Source: DATAFF01 sp036257595 (GTDB lineage: Bacteria; Pseudomonadota; Alphaproteobacteria; Rhizobiales; Aestuariivirgaceae). Taken from it: DNA of 64,000 nt. Below, one piece after another: positions 25,857 to 33,545 of the stretch. The stretch's first letter is position 1; each line of letters begins with the position of its first letter. Below the pieces are notes generated by a model. The model was given only the letters and a program-made list of their open reading frames with translations. It ran no database searches and was not told the DNA's origin. A program made the position numbers and the translations under genes. The stretch is from contig DATAFF010000065.1 in assembly GCA_036257595.1 (NCBI GenBank), positions 1-64,000 of the forward strand. Reading direction: 5' to 3'.

Positions 25857-25894
25857 TGTTTTCGGGCAGCGGCCTTTGCCTGGGAGATGGGAAC

Positions 25895-26392
25895 ATGAAG
25901 GGTGATCCTCGCGTCATCGACTATTTGAATCGGGCTTTGCGAAGCGAGCTGACCGCGGTCAGCCAATATTGGGTGCATTTTCGCCTGGCTGAAGATTGGG
26001 GCTTCACCAAGCTCGCGAAGAAGGAACGACAAGAGTCGATCGAGGAGATGCGACACGCCGACCGACTGATCGCGCGCATCGTATTTCTGGAGGGTCATCC
26101 AAACCTCCAGGTGCTCGATCCGCTGCGCATCGGCACGAACATTGTCGAGATCTTGAAGGCCGATCTTGCTGCGGAGCATGATGCGCGGACACTTTATACC
26201 GAAGCGCGCGCCTATTGCCGCGATGTGAAGGACTATGTGTCGATGGAGCTTTTCCAGGATCTGCTGGAAGACGAAGAAGGTCACATCAACTTCATCGAGA
26301 CCCAGCTCCGCCTGGTCGACAGTATCGGCGAACCGAACTTTGGACAGCTCAACGCCGATTCAGCCGATGCGGTGGAAGATCACACCGATTAG
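25895..26392 (+). CDS. bfr: Bacterioferritin
   Basis: 165 residues starting MKGDPRVIDYLNRALRSELT, with GGGAGATGGG upstream. The ferroxidase ligands are all present: Glu18 (SELTAV), Glu51 and His54 (IEEMRHAD), Glu94 (LAAEHDA), Glu127 and His130 (DEEGH). Met52 in EEMRHAD is the haem-binding methionine that defines bacterioferritin. It stores iron in a 24-subunit cytoplasmic shell. The gene converges on, and overlaps by four bases, the bacterioferritin-associated ferredoxin gene, which mobilises the iron. Confidence 0.95.
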   Translation: MKGDPRVIDYLNRALRSELTAVSQYWVHFRLAEDWGFTKLAKKERQESIEEMRHADRLIARIVFLEGHPNLQVLDPLRIGTNIVEILKADLAAEHDARTLYTEARAYCRDVKDYVSMELFQDLLEDEEGHINFIETQLRLVDSIGEPNFGQLNADSADAVEDHTD

Positions 26393-26604
26393 CCTGTCGA
26401 ACCATCGGTTACCGGCGCGGCGCCAAGCTCCTGCCGGATGATGCCGGTGACAAGCGGCATGCAACTGCCGCATTGCGGGCGTTTGCCGCAACGGCGGAAT
26501 ACGCAAGAAGGAGTCACCAGCGCAAACGGGTCAGTGGCCCGAATATGGCAGACCGCTTTGCGGATTTCGTTGCAGGCGATAACGTTGCACTGGCAGATGA
26601 TCAT
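26389..26604 (-). CDS. bfd: Bacterioferritin-associated ferredoxin (BFD-type [2Fe-2S])
   Basis: 71 residues. The four cluster ligands are visible as CQC at residues 4-6 and QCGSC near residue 45, with the Bfd helical motif EIRKAVCHIRATDP between. Bfd docks on bacterioferritin near the haem and passes electrons to release stored Fe3+. It is encoded tail-to-tail with bfr; the two stops overlap. Confidence 0.88.
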   Translation of the reverse strand: MIICQCNVIACNEIRKAVCHIRATDPFALVTPSCVFRRCGKRPQCGSCMPLVTGIIRQELGAAPVTDGSTG

Positions 26605-27005
26605 TGTCGACCACTAATTCCGAGCTAGGTGGTCGGAAATAGCGGCTGCCCACAGCAAAGGCAACTGCAAAGTCGGCGGAAAACTTGGAAAAATTCCAGG
26701 TTGGCGTCCGGCGAGCGCGTGCTGGCGCAACATGAGAATTTCCAGCCTGTTGAAGGCGGTAAGAGCAGGCACCCGGTTGCGCATGCGACCGATAAGGAAA
26801 GCTGCCGGACAATCTGTCTCAGGTTCTACGGCTGAGCGGTTACCGCCTCGATCGCCGGTCAATTGTGGGATCGACCGGGAGCGTTTCCAAGGATGAACAT
26901 CGATCGAAAAGCTCCCGGAACTCATCGGCTAATGCGCCATTTCCCAACATCATTTGAACATCATTTCCTTTATCAAATAGATCTTTAGGGGGCATTGAGT
27001 GGACG
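26605..27005. other. Divergent intergenic region, no gene recognised
   Basis: About 400 bases between the bfd start and the BA14K-like gene. Short ORFs exist on both strands but show no family features or ribosome-binding sites. Near 26946-26967 there is an 11-base direct duplication, AACATCATTTG then AACATCATTTC, in an AT-rich stretch that may form part of the rightward promoter. Confidence 0.5.
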
Positions 27006-27626
27006 TTGAGTAGCAAGACCGAGCGAAGTGAATTCGTGCGTTGTGGCTGCATAGTCCTGCTGGCCGCTCCTCTATTTCTGTGTTCGGTGCCGGCATCGAG
27101 TCAAAGCACTGACGATCGGTGGCCGGCTGAGAAAAGGCTGGCGGTCTCCAAATTGCGCGACTGCGTTGCTGCGTATGCGGAGCGAGAGTCCCAGGACGTG
27201 CAAAACGGGAATGGGAACGTGCTGCTGATCGCCGCGATCGAGGGCGATTGCCGCTCGGCATTCGATGGAATGATCCAGCTTTTCGGCCAGCACATCGATG
27301 CGAAGGAAATCGAGCTCCAACTGCGGGCGATCACCGAAGCGACGCTCCTGCCGGCCGTGAAGGGCAAGCGCACCGACGAGTTTTCGACCGCCGATCTCAG
27401 CGAGAGCCCGACGTCGCAGATCCCCGACCCCGCACTCACCACGCGCATTGTCGTGCCCGACAGTGCCGACCGTCGGCGGGCGCTCAAGGGGGCGCGTGCC
27501 AATCGCGGTTCCCCGCCCAAGTTCAGCCCGGAGTGGTTGGAGCATTGTCGTGCCAAGTACAATTCCTTCAATCCGCGAACCGGAAAATACAAAAGCTATG
27601 GCGGCGTCTACCGAACCTGTCGCTAA
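27006..27626 (+). CDS. Exported BA14K-like protein with N-terminal EGDCR domain
   Basis: 206 residues from a TTG at 27006; a GTG at 27036 would give a cleaner signal peptide (CGCIVLLAAPLFLCSVPASS). The C-terminus (HCRAKYNSFNPRTGKYKSYG) matches the BA14K motif of Rhizobiales surface proteins. The middle (about residues 45-120) carries KLRDCVAAYAER, then AAIEGDCRSAFDGM, then TEATLLPAVKGK, which recurs in the protein at 33546. The function of this middle domain is unknown to me. Its stop is directly followed by the GTG of the MBL gene. Confidence 0.72.
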   Translation: MSSKTERSEFVRCGCIVLLAAPLFLCSVPASSQSTDDRWPAEKRLAVSKLRDCVAAYAERESQDVQNGNGNVLLIAAIEGDCRSAFDGMIQLFGQHIDAKEIELQLRAITEATLLPAVKGKRTDEFSTADLSESPTSQIPDPALTTRIVVPDSADRRRALKGARANRGSPPKFSPEWLEHCRAKYNSFNPRTGKYKSYGGVYRTCR

Positions 27627-28733
27627 GTGACCCGTCCCGGAAGACCTCTCTCAGATCATTTCGATGGGCAGCGGTTCATCAATCCAACCTTGCCGGGAAG
27701 GCGGGCACCGACGATCCTGGCCGTCTTGAAGATGCTCCGTGAAGAACGCAGCCGGTGGCCGGATCGAGTCGAGAACAAGAACATTCCAACGTTTGGCGAG
27801 CCACGTCAGCGCGATGACATTGCAATCACCTTCGTCAATCACGCTACCTTCCTGATTCAGGTCAACGGCATCGCCATCCTCACCGACCCGATCTGGTCGG
27901 AACGCGCGAGTCCGGTCGGTTGGGCGGGGCCGAAGCGGGTTCGTGATCCCGGCGTGGCATGGGAGGCGCTGCCGCGGATCGACATTGTTCTCCTCAGCCA
28001 CAATCACTATGACCATTTGGATATCACGACGCTGGCGAAGCTCAGGGACCGGTTCGACCCGATCATGCTCGTCGCGGCTGGCGATGGTCGCATAATCGAA
28101 CCGCTCGGGATCCGGCAGGTGCATGAGCTCGATTGGTGGAGCTCATTCGCACTGAACGAGCAGTGCAAATTCACCTTCGTGCCAGCGCAGCATTTCTCGG
28201 CGCGGTCCGTCTTCGATCGGCAGAAGAGCTTATGGGGCGGTTATCTGATAGAAGTCTTGGGCCGCCGAGTCTATTTCTCCGGCGATACCGGATATTCCGT
28301 CCATTTTGCCGACATCAGAAGACGGCTCGGCTGTCCCGATATCGCGCTGCTCGGGATCGGCAGCTATGAACCGCAATGGTTCATGAAGCCGGTCCATATG
28401 AATCCGGCAGAGGCTGTCGAGGCGCATCGCGACCTCGGCGCGAAACACAGCATTGGCATGCATTTCGGCACGTTCCAGCTTTCGGCCGAGGCCATCGACC
28501 AGCCGGTCCTCGATCTTGCGCGCGCCCTGAAGGAGCGAGGGGTTCCGGAAAGCGCATTCGTTACATTGGAGGTCGGGGAAACGCGGACCTATCGGGCAGC
28601 CGAACTTACCCGAGATGCTCCATCTCCTGATCATGCGCAAACATTGTCCAGGAATGCCTTCGCGCCTCATAGACCGAATGGCGCGGCGCCGGAAAGCCCG
28701 GATCGGCAAAGGCGCCCACCGCAACCGCTATGA
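27627..28733 (+). CDS. MBL-fold metal-dependent hydrolase, NAPE-PLD-like
   Basis: 368 residues from a GTG immediately after the previous TAA. Metallo-beta-lactamase fold with SHNHYDHLD (HxHxDH), PAQHFSARS, FSGDTGYSVHF (bridging Asp) and GMHFGTF (last His). The N-terminal HFDGQRFINP is typical of the NAPE-PLD/UlaG-like branch, which includes phospholipase D and lactonase activities. The last 40 or so residues are low in conservation and overlap, antiparallel, 128 bases of the GFA-family gene. Confidence 0.85.
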   Translation: MTRPGRPLSDHFDGQRFINPTLPGRRAPTILAVLKMLREERSRWPDRVENKNIPTFGEPRQRDDIAITFVNHATFLIQVNGIAILTDPIWSERASPVGWAGPKRVRDPGVAWEALPRIDIVLLSHNHYDHLDITTLAKLRDRFDPIMLVAAGDGRIIEPLGIRQVHELDWWSSFALNEQCKFTFVPAQHFSARSVFDRQKSLWGGYLIEVLGRRVYFSGDTGYSVHFADIRRRLGCPDIALLGIGSYEPQWFMKPVHMNPAEAVEAHRDLGAKHSIGMHFGTFQLSAEAIDQPVLDLARALKERGVPESAFVTLEVGETRTYRAAELTRDAPSPDHAQTLSRNAFAPHRPNGAAPESPDRQRRPPQPL

Positions 28734-29010
28734 GGTCGGGAGCAATGCCGAGCTCCCAATAGACGGTCGAGCCACAATGCGGACAAAAATGCGAGGTGAT
28801 CGGCTTGCCGCTGTCGCCGGTTCGCACGAACTGCGTCTCATCACCAATAATAGAGGTGACCTGGCTTCGCGGGAAGCGCGCCTGAAAGCCAAAGGCGCTG
28901 CCGGTGCGTTTCTGGCAGGCATTGCAATGGCAAACCGAGATCCGGACGGGCTCGCCTTGGCAGGTCAGGCGAAGCTGGCCACATACGCATGAAGCGGTTC
29001 GCGTGGTCAT
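28606..29010 (-). CDS. GFA/CENP-V family zinc-binding protein
   Basis: 134 residues from the ATG at 29010 (GGAG nine bases upstream). Zinc ligands: CVCGQLRLTC, CHCNACQKRTGSAF and HFCPHCGSTVYW, the layout of glutathione-dependent formaldehyde-activating enzyme-like proteins. Activity of this subfamily is mostly unproven. Its 3' end overlaps the MBL gene on the other strand. Confidence 0.85.
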   Translation of the reverse strand: MTTRTASCVCGQLRLTCQGEPVRISVCHCNACQKRTGSAFGFQARFPRSQVTSIIGDETQFVRTGDSGKPITSHFCPHCGSTVYWELGIAPDLIAVAVGAFADPGFPAPRHSVYEARRHSWTMFAHDQEMEHLG

Positions 29011-29103
29011 TTTTTGTCTCCAGCACACCCTAGCCAATAACACTGAACCATCGGCAACGCCACGCGTTCTTGAAGCGTGGGAAGGTTGAAACGGAGGACA
29101 AGC

Positions 29104-29442
29104 ATGGGCACGAAAATTGTCGTACCGGCATTTGTGGTGAGCCTCCTTCTGGCATCAACAAGCGCTCGCGCTGCCGACCTTGGTCCGACGCCCACGCCGG
29201 TGTTGGCCGGCTACCACGTCGCAACACCGTATTACGGCTATCCTCATCACGTGAGAAAATTCGTCCCACGGTACTTCGACCGAGAAACGATCATCATCGA
29301 CAGGCCAGTGGTGGTTGAACGTCCGGTGGTCATCGAAAGACCGGTCGAGATCATCGAGCAACCGATTCTCGTCGATCCATATCCGACCTATGACGAGCCG
29401 GACGATGGCGACGACATTTACACCATCGAGGAACCCTATTGA
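29104..29442 (+). CDS. Small exported protein with valine/proline repeats
   Basis: 112 residues; start fixed by GGAGG seven bases upstream. Signal peptide VVPAFVVSLLLASTSARA, then YYGYPHHVRKFVPR and a run of near-repeats RPVVVERPVVIERPVEIIEQ, ending in an acidic tail. I do not recognise the family; the repeat suggests an extended beta or polyproline segment in the envelope. The next ORF starts within its stop codon. Confidence 0.72.
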   Translation: MGTKIVVPAFVVSLLLASTSARAADLGPTPTPVLAGYHVATPYYGYPHHVRKFVPRYFDRETIIIDRPVVVERPVVIERPVEIIEQPILVDPYPTYDEPDDGDDIYTIEEPY

Positions 29443-29645
29443 GTGGGGTGCTGTTTATCGTGACGTGCTCGGTTGGCGGCAGGCTCAAGGCCTTGTACGA
29501 CGATTTCGTTACGCCCGTTCCGGAGCGCCTTGAATCATTGCTGCGCACCTTGGAAGAGCGACAGAGCAGGCCGCCAGTCGGCAGCTGTGACCCGAGTAAA
29601 GGCGATGGGTCGCGCAGTGCCACGGCCCATCGCAGGCGTTCGTGA
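29439..29645 (+). CDS. NepR-like anti-sigma factor (small, unlinked to PhyR/EcfG)
   Basis: Up to 68 residues from a TTG that overlaps the previous stop (TTGA), with GAGGA six bases upstream; GTG codons at 29448 and 29460 are alternatives. The core GRLKALYDDFVTPVPERLES followed by LLRTLEERQ matches the NepR pattern (L-x2-hYDxhhxxPhPxRhxxLLxxL), the helix pair that binds EcfG or PhyR in the alphaproteobacterial general stress response. No phyR or ecfG is adjacent, so it may be a second copy. Identification rests on this motif only. Confidence 0.6.
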   Translation: MSGVLFIVTCSVGGRLKALYDDFVTPVPERLESLLRTLEERQSRPPVGSCDPSKGDGSRSATAHRRRS

Positions 29646-29909
29646 TCACATGCCGGTGGTGACTTCGGAGGCCATCATCCTGTTGCCCTTCTTCTCATAG
29701 GACACGGTCACCTTCTCGCCCACCTTCAGCTTCTTGAAATTGTAGGTCTTCGGCAGGCTGAAGGTTTCGCCGGATGTCAGATGGATCTCATGCTTGACGG
29801 CATTGATCGACTTGATTTCACCCGATTTGGTCATCGGTGCCGCATAGGCAGCGGGGCTCGCCAGCACACCGGCGAGCACGACGAGTGGGGCAATCCGTTT
29901 GAACGACAT
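29646..29909 (-). CDS. DUF1344 family exported protein
   Basis: 87 residues. Signal peptide RIAPLVVLAGVLASPAAYAA, then a compact beta domain (SGEIKSINAVKHEIHLTSGE, then FSLPKTYNFKKLKVGEKVTV). DUF1344 proteins are small periplasmic proteins common in Rhizobiales, of unknown function. Convergent with the NepR-like ORF. Confidence 0.85.
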   Translation of the reverse strand: MSFKRIAPLVVLAGVLASPAAYAAPMTKSGEIKSINAVKHEIHLTSGETFSLPKTYNFKKLKVGEKVTVSYEKKGNRMMASEVTTGM

Positions 29910-30005
29910 TGGTGTCTCCTGCTGGTTTCATCATGCGAGCCGCAAGGGGCGTCTCGAACGCGGCCATCCTTGCCTATTGCGCATTGCCGCGGATTGGCCG
30001 CTCGC

Positions 30006-31394
30006 TTACAACTTCGTAAGGCCGCTGCCGCATTGAAACCGCAGAGAAACGCGTAGTCCCGGGGAATCGTCGTCAAGCTGGATCCGCGCGTTGTGCAGTT
30101 CGGCGATTGCCGCGACCAGGCTGAGCCCCAATCCGCTGCCCGGTGTGGAGCGCGACTTGTCCAACCGGTACAACCGATGAAACACCTTGTCGCGCTCCTC
30201 GAGAGGAATTCCCGGCCCTGTATCGCGCACCTCTGCGACGACTGAGGTTCGCTCCTCATGCAGAGCCAGCACGATTCTCGTCCCCTTCGGACAATGCCGG
30301 ATGGCGTTTTCGATAAGGTTGGCGAAGAGCTGAACGAGCAGTTCCCGGTCCCCGAAAACCATTGCTCCCTCGGTCACGGCAAGCTGGCTGATTAGAGTGT
30401 CGCCGGCGTCATCGGCCACCGCCTGGTACACTTCAGCCACATCAATGAGGACCTGCTGCAGGTCAACCATGGTGAACCGCAGACGCCGTGCCCCCGCCTC
30501 GATCTCGGCAATGCGAAGCAGGGCATCAAAAGTCTCGACAATGACGCCAATCTCGCCGAGCGATGCCTCGATCGCCGCCTGCAATTGGGCCTCGGTTCCG
30601 GCCGAGCGCATGGCGGTATCGAGCCGTTGCTGCAGTCGGCCCAGCGGACGCTTCAGATCATGGGCGATGTCGGTCGATATCTGGTTCGACCGCTCGATCG
30701 AACGCTGCAACTGATCGAGCGTGGCATTTATCTGGGAGCCGATCTGATTGAGATCGGCATTGCCCTTGAGTGGCGGCACGCGCCGGTCAAGCTTGCCTTC
30801 GGCAACAGCCGCAAGCGTGGTGGAAATGGCGTCGATCTGGTTTTGGGCGCGGTAGGCCAGAGTGCCCCCGATGGCAATGGACAGGAGCGCGGTCGCAGCC
30901 AGTCCCCAGATCAAGCCGCCAAGCAGGGTGTCGCTGACGTGCCGCATGTCGCGATCATTGCCGCCGACCAGAAGCATCCCCTTGGAAAGCCGTCGCCAGA
31001 AGGCAAAATACCGATCGCGGTCCTCTTTCGGCCCGATCAGCCGCTTGTAGTCGGTCACCTTCAGGGCGCGCCATCCCTGGAATTCGGGGATGCCCTCCAC
31101 ATTGCCGGCAATGAACTGCCCGTCTTTGTCGACAAGCAAGAAGATGTTCTCGATGGCGCGCGGCGAATTGGCCTCGGCGCTGACGACTTCGGCAAGCTCG
31201 GAAAAGCCTTCATGTGAATCGATGGCACTCAACGCATCGAGATTCTCGAGCACGCGGAGGCGAACCCGCTGCTCGAGCTCGCTGCTGAGCTGCCAATAAA
31301 TGATGGCGAAGACCGCTATGACGGTTGCCGCGATCAGCACGGCGAAGCCGAGTGCCAGCCGAACCGCTGTTCGGCTGAAGACATCAGCCACCAT
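30006..31394 (-). CDS. Sensor histidine kinase (EnvZ/QseC-type)
   Basis: About 462 residues from the ATG at 31394, overlapping the regulator stop by 11 bases; a GTG at 31415 is also in frame. First membrane helix LGFAVLIAATVIAVFAIIYW, a periplasmic domain of about 130 residues, second helix near 170-190, HAMP, dimerisation helix with phospho-acceptor STDIAHDLKRPLGRL, then N box NLIENAIRHC, G1 DTGPGI and G2 GSGLGLS. Signal unknown. It partners with the OmpR-type regulator encoded upstream in the same operon. Confidence 0.9.
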   Translation of the reverse strand: MVADVFSRTAVRLALGFAVLIAATVIAVFAIIYWQLSSELEQRVRLRVLENLDALSAIDSHEGFSELAEVVSAEANSPRAIENIFLLVDKDGQFIAGNVEGIPEFQGWRALKVTDYKRLIGPKEDRDRYFAFWRRLSKGMLLVGGNDRDMRHVSDTLLGGLIWGLAATALLSIAIGGTLAYRAQNQIDAISTTLAAVAEGKLDRRVPPLKGNADLNQIGSQINATLDQLQRSIERSNQISTDIAHDLKRPLGRLQQRLDTAMRSAGTEAQLQAAIEASLGEIGVIVETFDALLRIAEIEAGARRLRFTMVDLQQVLIDVAEVYQAVADDAGDTLISQLAVTEGAMVFGDRELLVQLFANLIENAIRHCPKGTRIVLALHEERTSVVAEVRDTGPGIPLEERDKVFHRLYRLDKSRSTPGSGLGLSLVAAIAELHNARIQLDDDSPGLRVSLRFQCGSGLTKL

Positions 31395-32061
31395 TGTGGA
31401 TGCTATAGCCGGCACCCCTGGTCGTGTGGATCAAGTCTTTGGCGAAGGGCCTATCGATCTTGGCGCGCAGCCGCGAAATGTGAGTCTCGACGACGCTGGT
31501 CTTGGGATCGAAGTGGAAATCCCAGACGCGCTCCAGCAGCATCGTCCGGGTCACGATGCGACCCTGGTTGCGCATGAGAAATTCAAGCAGGCGGAACTCG
31601 CGAGGCTGCAGGTCGATCGTCTGACCGGCGCGCCGGACCGTGCGGCGCACGAGGTCCATTTCGAGATCGGCAACGCGCAGCACGGTTTCCTCGCCTTTGA
31701 GCGGCGGGCGGCGAGCAAGGGCATGGAGTCGGGCGAGGAGCTCGGAGAATGCGAAGGGCTTGGTGACATAGTCGTCGCCGCCCGCCTCGAGGCCGTTCAC
31801 ACGATCGTCGACGCCGCCGAGCGATGTCAGAAACAGCACCGGTATCTGCTTGCCGACCCCGCGCAAAGTCCTTACGAGATTGAGCCCATCGACGCCCGGG
31901 AGCATGCGGTCGACGATGATGACGTCATAGTCCTCGGCAGTCGCCTGAAGCAGGCCGTCCCGGCCATCCGCGAAGTGGTCAACGGAGTGACCTTCCTCGG
32001 TCAATCCCTTGCTGATGTAAGACGCCGTGTCCACGTCGTCTTCGATGATGAGGACCCGCAT
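31384..32061 (-). CDS. OmpR/PhoB-family response regulator
   Basis: 225 residues from the ATG at 32061. Receiver domain with acidic pocket EDD, phospho-acceptor in VDRMLPGVDG, Thr in FLTSLG and Lys in VTKPF. The winged helix at 130-220 (LEMDLVRRTVRRAGQTIDLQ, then VVETHISRLRAKI, then IHTTRGAGY) is standard. Translationally coupled to the histidine kinase. Confidence 0.93.
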   Translation of the reverse strand: MRVLIIEDDVDTASYISKGLTEEGHSVDHFADGRDGLLQATAEDYDVIIVDRMLPGVDGLNLVRTLRGVGKQIPVLFLTSLGGVDDRVNGLEAGGDDYVTKPFAFSELLARLHALARRPPLKGEETVLRVADLEMDLVRRTVRRAGQTIDLQPREFRLLEFLMRNQGRIVTRTMLLERVWDFHFDPKTSVVETHISRLRAKIDRPFAKDLIHTTRGAGYSIHNGG

Positions 32062-32095
32062 GTTTTCCGTGTTCCAGCAGGAGCCTGGAAGCGCC

Positions 32096-32109
32096 GTTTC
32101 GGCTGAAAC
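32096..32109. promoter_or_regulatory. Inverted repeat upstream of the two-component operon
   Basis: GTTTC-GGCT-GAAAC, a perfect 5+4+5 inverted repeat, lies 35 bp upstream of the response-regulator start. It could be an autoregulatory site or a leader hairpin. Symmetry is seen; role is a guess. Confidence 0.3.
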
Positions 32110-32239
32110 GTCGCTCGATCCGGTCCGCTTTGAAAATGTTAGCACTGCGCCGTTCGGCTGCGGAATGCTAGTGAGCGATCAATTTCCGTTTCATGACCAG
32201 GAGCTTACTCATTTGTAATCCGCTATTGCGCCAGGTCCC

Positions 32240-32395
32240 TCAGTAGGCGGGCGGATCGCTTGCCGGAAAGGATTCTTCCTCCGCCTCGTCGACCTTGTCC
32301 CAGGAACTCTTGTCTCGCTCGGGGGGCCCTGCGTCCTCATCCTTTTTCGGCCCGGTCTTGTCACGCTTGTGGTCTGGTTTCTTCGCTTTCGGCAT
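32240..32395 (-). CDS. Small hydrophilic protein with ESFPASDPPA motif
   Basis: 51 residues; ATG at 32395 is preceded by AAAGGAGAG. The protein is highly charged (PKAKKPDHKRDKTGPKKDED) and ends VDEAEEESFPASDPPAY. The ESFPASDPP tail is a recurrent signature of small uncharacterised proteobacterial proteins. Function unknown. The upstream side holds a perfect CCCATATGGG palindrome at 32436-32445. Confidence 0.72.
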   Translation of the reverse strand: MPKAKKPDHKRDKTGPKKDEDAGPPERDKSSWDKVDEAEEESFPASDPPAY

Positions 32396-32702
32396 TGGGC
32401 TCTCCTTTGACCCGGGTGGCTTAGCACAAGCGCTTCCCATATGGGCCTTCCGGCATTTTTTCACGTGGTTGTGATATTGTGGCCGTGATCCTGTCCAGCT
32501 TCTGGCAGATATTGATCAATACCGGCCATGAGCGGCGGCGCTCATCGCCGGCGGGGCGCAGCGGGGAACGGACGGGGCGCTTCTGTTCGAGTACAATCGC
32601 GTCCGTAGGCGGGGCGGCATCGCAAGAGGGGCTCGGGCCGCCCCACCGACCACCGGATCCGCATGGCTCCCACTCCTCCAGCACGCAATAGGAGCTCGAC
32701 AG
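32396..32702. other. Intergenic region, no gene recognised
   Basis: About 307 bases between two divergent small genes. One palindrome (CCCATATGGG, 32436-32445) is visible. Short ORFs here lack ribosome-binding sites or recognisable sequence. Confidence 0.45.
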
Positions 32703-33020
32703 ATGGCGAAGGGCTATTGGGTGGTTCGCGTCGATGTCCATGACCCGGATGCCTATCAGAGATACGTCGCCGCGAATGGTCCGGCCTTCGCCAAATTCGG
32801 TGCGCGCTTCCTGGTCCGCGCCGGGCGATCGGAGACGCTCGAGGGCAGCAGCCGCTCTCGCAATGTGGTGATCGAGTTTCCCTCTTTCGAGACAGCCCTG
32901 GCCTGCTGGCATTCGCCGGAATATCAGGAGGTGATCAAGCTTCGCCGCGATGCCTCGACGGCGGATCTTCTGGTCATCGAAGGCTATGACGGACCGCAGC
33001 CCGTGCCGGCAAAGCAATAA
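32703..33020 (+). CDS. DUF1330 domain protein
   Basis: 105 residues, AGGAG eight bases upstream of the ATG. DUF1330 (dimeric alpha-beta barrel fold) features: KGYWVVRVDVHDPDAYQRYV, RFLVRAGRSETLEG, VVIEFPSFETALACWHSPEY. The family is cytoplasmic and uncharacterised. Confidence 0.9.
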   Translation: MAKGYWVVRVDVHDPDAYQRYVAANGPAFAKFGARFLVRAGRSETLEGSSRSRNVVIEFPSFETALACWHSPEYQEVIKLRRDASTADLLVIEGYDGPQPVPAKQ

Positions 33021-33105
33021 TCCGACAGAGCCGCAAAGTCTTATCATTTGAAATTGACAAACTTCGTCAGAAGCCAAACTCTCTTCTGGTTGTGAGGAGA
33101 GGGGC

Positions 33106-33303
33106 ATGGACGAGGAGCTTCGACGCGCGGTCTCCGCCGCGATCGAGCCATACCGTACCGGATCGCGGATCTTGAACGTCGCCGCGGTGGTCGACGAATT
33201 GGCCATCGCCTTCCCGGCCGCCGACAAGGCGGTGATAGCGGATCTCGTGCGGCGGCGCGCTACCGGCCTCGGCGTTACCATGCTCTTCAAGTCGCCACGC
33301 TGA
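33106..33303 (+). CDS. Small hypothetical protein
   Basis: 65 residues with an excellent ribosome-binding site (GAGGAGAGGGG). Predicted mostly helical, MDEELRRAVSAAIEPYRTGS then VADLVRRR-like segments. No family recognised. The strong start signal and absence of a competing ORF support a real gene. Confidence 0.6.
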   Translation: MDEELRRAVSAAIEPYRTGSRILNVAAVVDELAIAFPAADKAVIADLVRRRATGLGVTMLFKSPR

Positions 33304-33545
33304 AAAAGCTGGCGATATCAAACGGAAAACTAGCGTCTAAGTTGACTTGCCGACCCGAATCAGACGATCGGTGAGTCAGTATGCCTGTTAAACCATCGAC
33401 ACCCCGGTTGGGGAGCTTGCGGCGCCTTGCCGAGGCAGCACGATCGGCAGGGTTTCGGGAAGTATCGGCGATCCCGAAGCAGCTTCGTGCGGGCATCCCA
33501 TTACTGACGGCCTTCCTGATCCCGCCAATCAGACGAGAAGGTGTC

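Noticed and set aside
32421..33290. 289-residue minus-strand ORF
   Set aside because: Antisense to the DUF1330 gene and the small gene at 33106; sequence is not protein-like.
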